DNA of 64,000 nt from assembly GCF_020360975.1 (NCBI RefSeq), contig NW_025408669.1:4960001-5024000 (forward strand), in the 5' to 3' direction. The notes beneath the pieces are model-generated. The model saw only the letters and a list, made by a program, of their open reading frames with translations, made no database searches and had not been told where the DNA came from. The stretch is from Hirsutella rhossiliensis (Eukaryota > Ascomycota > Sordariomycetes > Hypocreales > Ophiocordycipitaceae). A program made the translations under genes and the position numbers. Shown one piece after another: positions 61,039-64,000 of the stretch. Position 1 is the stretch's first letter; every line of letters begins with the position of its first letter.

Positions 61039-61238
61039 TGTGGACAGGCTCTTCACTGCAGTGAGGTTATTCGAACTGGTTCAATTGGTTATATCTTGTG
61101 TAACTAGGGAAACGTGTCCCATACAAACTGTGTGCAAAGACCTTCCTCCCTGTGTCTCACCTCTTACTCGCACGTGACTAGCGCGGTCGATTAGTTATAC
61201 GTGCGCGATCGGTGCCTAGTGCACAGGTGGATCCAACA
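61039..61238 (-). repeat. Putative 3' LTR of copia family C
   Basis: A 200-bp segment starting TGTGGA and ending TCCAACA, i.e. with TG...CA ends and a short inverted repeat. Its left border coincides with the end of the RIP signature. The partner copy is outside the window, so the inner border is a guess; 61,239-61,577 would then be the internal 3' untranslated part. Confidence 0.45.
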
Positions 61239-61577
61239 CTGGAACCTCTTTCTAAATCGATGATCGCGCACTAATCAATCCACCAAAAACACACCAAACA
61301 CAGCGAATTAAGATGAGATAGGAAAAACACGAACAAGAACACCAACAAACTCCTACCACGATGCATCACTATGTTGGATAGTGTGCTCTGACTGTAGCTC
61401 TCCCTCCCCCACACTGGGTGTGTTCTGCCACACGCCATCATGGGCCGCATTTCGAGCGCCGGATGCGCTAGCTGATTCCATCGGTCCCACGTTGGAATAT
61501 GGACACGAGGATCTCCTCGTTAATGTGAATGGAATAAAAGAACGACGGTAAAGCAGAAGAAGGAAGGAAAAAACCGA

Positions 61578-62203
61578 TTAAATCTCGTCGAGAATTGTTG
61601 TGTTATTGCGATGAACGAATCCTTCCACCCTCACGTTTAGCTGATTGTCGCTAATAAACTGCGTGAGGGCGCTGTTTGGTGATGCCTTCGTCATAGCATC
61701 GGCAGGGTTATCTGCGCCGTTGACCCAACGGATTTCCGCAATATCCCTTGATTCATATGCCTGCCTCAGCGCCATGATATCTATCATGAGTCGCTTCTCT
61801 GTTGTGGTGCCAAGTTTGACGAGGCACTCATAGAGGCTATATGAATCTGTGCAAATGACGAGCGGGATTTGCTTCAGATCAAGGCGTTGTGCGATCGTAT
61901 TGACCGTTTGCTTGATCACAAATGCGAGATCGAAGCCCGATGTCAATCCATAGATCTCTGATGCAAGAACGCTTCGAGTAACGCGCTTGCATTTAGTTGA
62001 GCTCAATGAAGAATGTTTCCGCGGATGGAAAATGAATCGGTTGATTGCGCGGTCTCATTGGCGATGATAATCACAAAGCCGATTTGAGAGCTTAAATCCT
62101 TATTGTTGGCGAATGATCCATCGGTGAACACAAAGATCTTCGCGCTCGAGATCGATGGGTATGTAACATAGGCCACGGTCGGGATTGTTGATCTGCCATT
62201 CAA
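61578..62203 (-). pseudogene. copia family C RNase H region, frameshifted
   Basis: The minus strand at 62,140-62,110 reads FTDGSFANN, carrying an RNase H catalytic Asp. After a frame change near 62,005 comes SSTKCKRVTRSVLASEIYGL (catalytic Glu), then VICTDSYSLYECLVKLGTTT (catalytic Asp) and WVNGADNPADAMTK, the copia RNase H end motif. Length and order are normal. The frame change between the two halves makes the copy non-functional unless it is an assembly error. Confidence 0.8.
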
Positions 62204-63200
62204 TCCGCTTGTTCAAAGCCTTGAAGTCGGTATTAACGGGCTCTTGGGCTTGTGCCGCAACGGAACAATCGTATGTTGCTTCGGGTTGGCAAATCGAAGC
62301 GATATATGCCCCCCGGGCGCGTTGAGCAGCATAATCCTGATGCCTACTTGATGCCTGAAGATTGATCTCCTCGAGGTTTTGGGCTTGGCCTTCTGCCTGA
62401 CGATGACACAGCCATTTTGTATGGTCAGGCGGCTGCCGTTAAAGTCGCAGATGGAACCTTCTTGGAGAATCTCTTTGGCTTGGCCTTAAAGCAGAGTTCT
62501 TTCTCCTCGATCTTGAGAAATGCATCTGTGCCAACAATGAATGTGTCATCCGTTTGCAAGGCCGCGATGCCAAACAGGTCCTTGTCGGCGATGTTGTTTG
62601 CCGTGATCAGAAGGCACGGGTCAAACGAAGAGGTTTCCATATTAAGCTTGCGGCAGTGATGGTCGTGATATGTGTTGAACCAGTGGGCTCCTGCCTCTGC
62701 GATGCCATATAGCGGCTTCACGATTCGCAGGATTGTTCCCTCTGGATATCTTCTTTTGAGTTCTTGAGGAAGGGCTGCAAGGATGACACGGGCCAGCTTG
62801 GTCTGGGATTGTGTGTATGCCATCGTGATGTCTCTGATCATGATGAACATATCCGTGTGCAGAGAAACGGTGCTAAGGCCAAGGCCACGCGTTGTGCGGG
62901 CCGGCTGATGGTAGGGGCTTGTGTGAGGATCCCACGTTTCCCATCATCATTGTATCCTTGCACAACGAGGCGTGATTTCTCGTATGGCGTTGCAGTATTT
63001 CTTCCCTTAACCTCTCTGACCATTCGTGATTTGAAGACACGATATCCACCATGTTTATTCGCATCGAATTCTTCGGGTACAATGACCCCAGCGGCGAGGA
63101 GGTTCGTGAGCTCGAGTGTGTCGGAAGCTTCAAATGGGAAACCGGTGCTTGTGATCTTTCCTTCAGCTCGTAGCCGCTTGGCTAGGCCGAGATGTTCCAT
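62204..63200 (-). pseudogene. copia family C reverse transcriptase, frameshifted
   Basis: RT blocks on the minus strand: GGYRVFKSRMVREVKG and TPYEKSRLVVQGYNDDGK (63,057-62,930), RDITMAYTQS (62,837-62,805), GTILRIVKPLYGIAEAGAHW, then LQTDDTFIVG (about 62,565-62,535; the TDD in place of YVDD is typical of this fungal copia lineage). FNGSRLTIQNGCVI follows in another frame near 62,445, and then ASICQPEATYDCSVAAQAQ near 62,290-62,240 in yet another. Frame changes near 62,845, 62,450 and 62,390 separate these otherwise well-conserved blocks. CpA/TpG are normal. Confidence 0.8.
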
Positions 63201-63269
63201 TTCTTTTCGAAAATAGTGGATTCTGATGTGCCATTTTGTGCAGCATCCTTCCTAGGTCGGCCACGCCTG

Positions 63270-64000
63270 CGCGGCCTCTTTGGCTCAGGGTATTCGAAAG
63301 GTTTGGGTTGGTCTTCTGTGGTAGGAAGAGGAAGAGGTTGTTGAGTTGTGGGTGGAAGGGAAGAGGGTTTTGAAGAGGATGTTGTTGATCGGATTGTGTT
63401 GAGGAAGGAGTGATTGTTGTGTTGATGGGTCTGTGCGGCTAGGGCTAGGGTCGGGTTGCAACTGAGGAAGGAGCGATTCCGGGTGACGATAGTACGGTTG
63501 GACGCATGTACTGCGAAATTTCGCTGGTCCGTTGTCCAGGTCAACTGCGATTTCCGTATCCGTCACCTCGAGCACTTTATATGGGCCTTGCCATCCGTGC
63601 TTCTCGCGAAATACGCGAACTTCGCTTCCTAGCGCCAGGGATAGGGCAGGCGCAACGCTGTATCAGGCCCATTACGCGTATTTAACGCGGTCTGAACCTT
63701 CCTCTGGGCGTTGATCTTCCTCAGCTCTGACATCGTTCGCCACACCGCCTTAGCTCTTGCCATTGCGGAAGGTGTAGGCGGCGAATCCATCGTCATTCGA
63801 GGCAGAGCACCGAAGACGAGGAGGGTTGGAACGAGGCCATCCGGACCGGCTGTGTCGTTGACAGCCTTGAAAGCCATTTGAAGGACTTGATCAGGGCTCA
63901 CGGTATCCTTCAGCTCTGCCTTTAATATATCATATGCTCTTCGGACGGGCACATGATACTTCTCAACCTTCCCAACAGCCCAATGTGCTTCCACAGGCAC
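63270..64000 (-). pseudogene. copia family C integrase C-terminal part and linker, frameshifted, partial
   Basis: The minus strand from 64,000 reads EAHWAVGKVEKYHVPVRRAY, then AVNDTAGPDGLVPTLLVFGA, the copia integrase C-terminal half. The frame ends at 63,629 with PYPWR-stop, but the next block GSEVRVFREKHGWQGPYKV continues in a shifted frame (63,630 leftward), showing a single-base indel near 63,640. A basic segment near 63,280-63,240, RRRGRPRKDA, resembles an AT-hook. Another frame change lies near 63,190. The N-terminal integrase is beyond the window. Confidence 0.75.

Larger units (their letters stand above)
61039..64000 (-). mobile_element. Ty1/copia family C element, not RIPped, runs off the window
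   Basis: Minus-strand copia with normal CpA/TpG content, in sharp contrast with the RIPped DNA directly left of 61,039. The pol order on the minus strand is integrase (64,000-63,540), a Pro/Ser-rich linker (63,480-63,270), RT (63,200-62,210), and RNase H (62,200-61,578). Reading frame changes occur several times, so this copy is not functional as read. The left terminus is placed at TGTGGACAGG. The 5' half and second LTR lie outside the window. Confidence 0.8.

Overview
The window looks like an ascomycete (Pezizomycotina-type filamentous fungus) chromosome segment. Introns are short (47-114 bp) with GT/GC-AG borders and CTAAC/CTGAC-like branch sites. The two cellular genes belong to families common in such fungi. 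Most of the sequence is heavily damaged by repeat-induced point mutation (RIP): from 1 to about 51,930, CpA and TpG are almost absent, TpA is extremely common, and CpG survives. This leaves stop codons in every frame. Dead coding regions can still be recognised by reading through TAA/TAG positions that RIP would produce from CAA/CAG codons.

Layout of the RIPped block. A 3' fragment of a Ty1/copia element with its LTR (1-1,410) abuts a minus-strand Ty3/gypsy fragment (1,411 to about 7,400). A Tad1-like LINE follows and is split by a complete minus-strand gypsy element (8,073-15,561). That gypsy carries a solo copia LTR (10,513-10,989) and an extra plus-strand ORF relic antisense to its pol gene. 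The LINE pol resumes at 15,562 and runs to about 18,690. Next come an unassigned minus-strand ORF relic with a short peptide repeat (19,860-20,700) and a copia fragment (21,650-22,720). A copia element (23,668-35,803) holds a second complete copia nested inside it (27,639-34,265). A gypsy element (36,094-50,252) holds another complete copia (38,646-44,955). Five of these insertions were delimited to the base by short (5-6 bp) target-site duplications read from the sequence.

Gene island, about 51,930-58,740: normal composition. It holds a CmcJ/AsaB-type oxidoreductase gene (52,190-53,295) that appears to be decaying, and an intact six-exon dipeptidyl peptidase III gene (53,993-56,339) with one GC-AG intron. 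A 781-bp TA-flanked MITE (56,754-57,534) has perfect 46-bp terminal inverted repeats but a RIP-like interior. About 1.2 kb after it shows no convincing gene.

Right end. A second RIPped stretch (about 58,745-61,035) contains a LINE ORF1 relic. It stops abruptly at a copia element (61,039 to beyond the window) that is not RIPped but carries several frameshifts, implying a later invasion. I found no tRNA, rRNA, CRISPR or bacterial-type system. The most unusual observations are the half-tRNA-type primer sites next to three copia 5' LTRs, the antisense ORF in the gypsy element, the MITE with clean ends and damaged middle, and the layered TE chronology.
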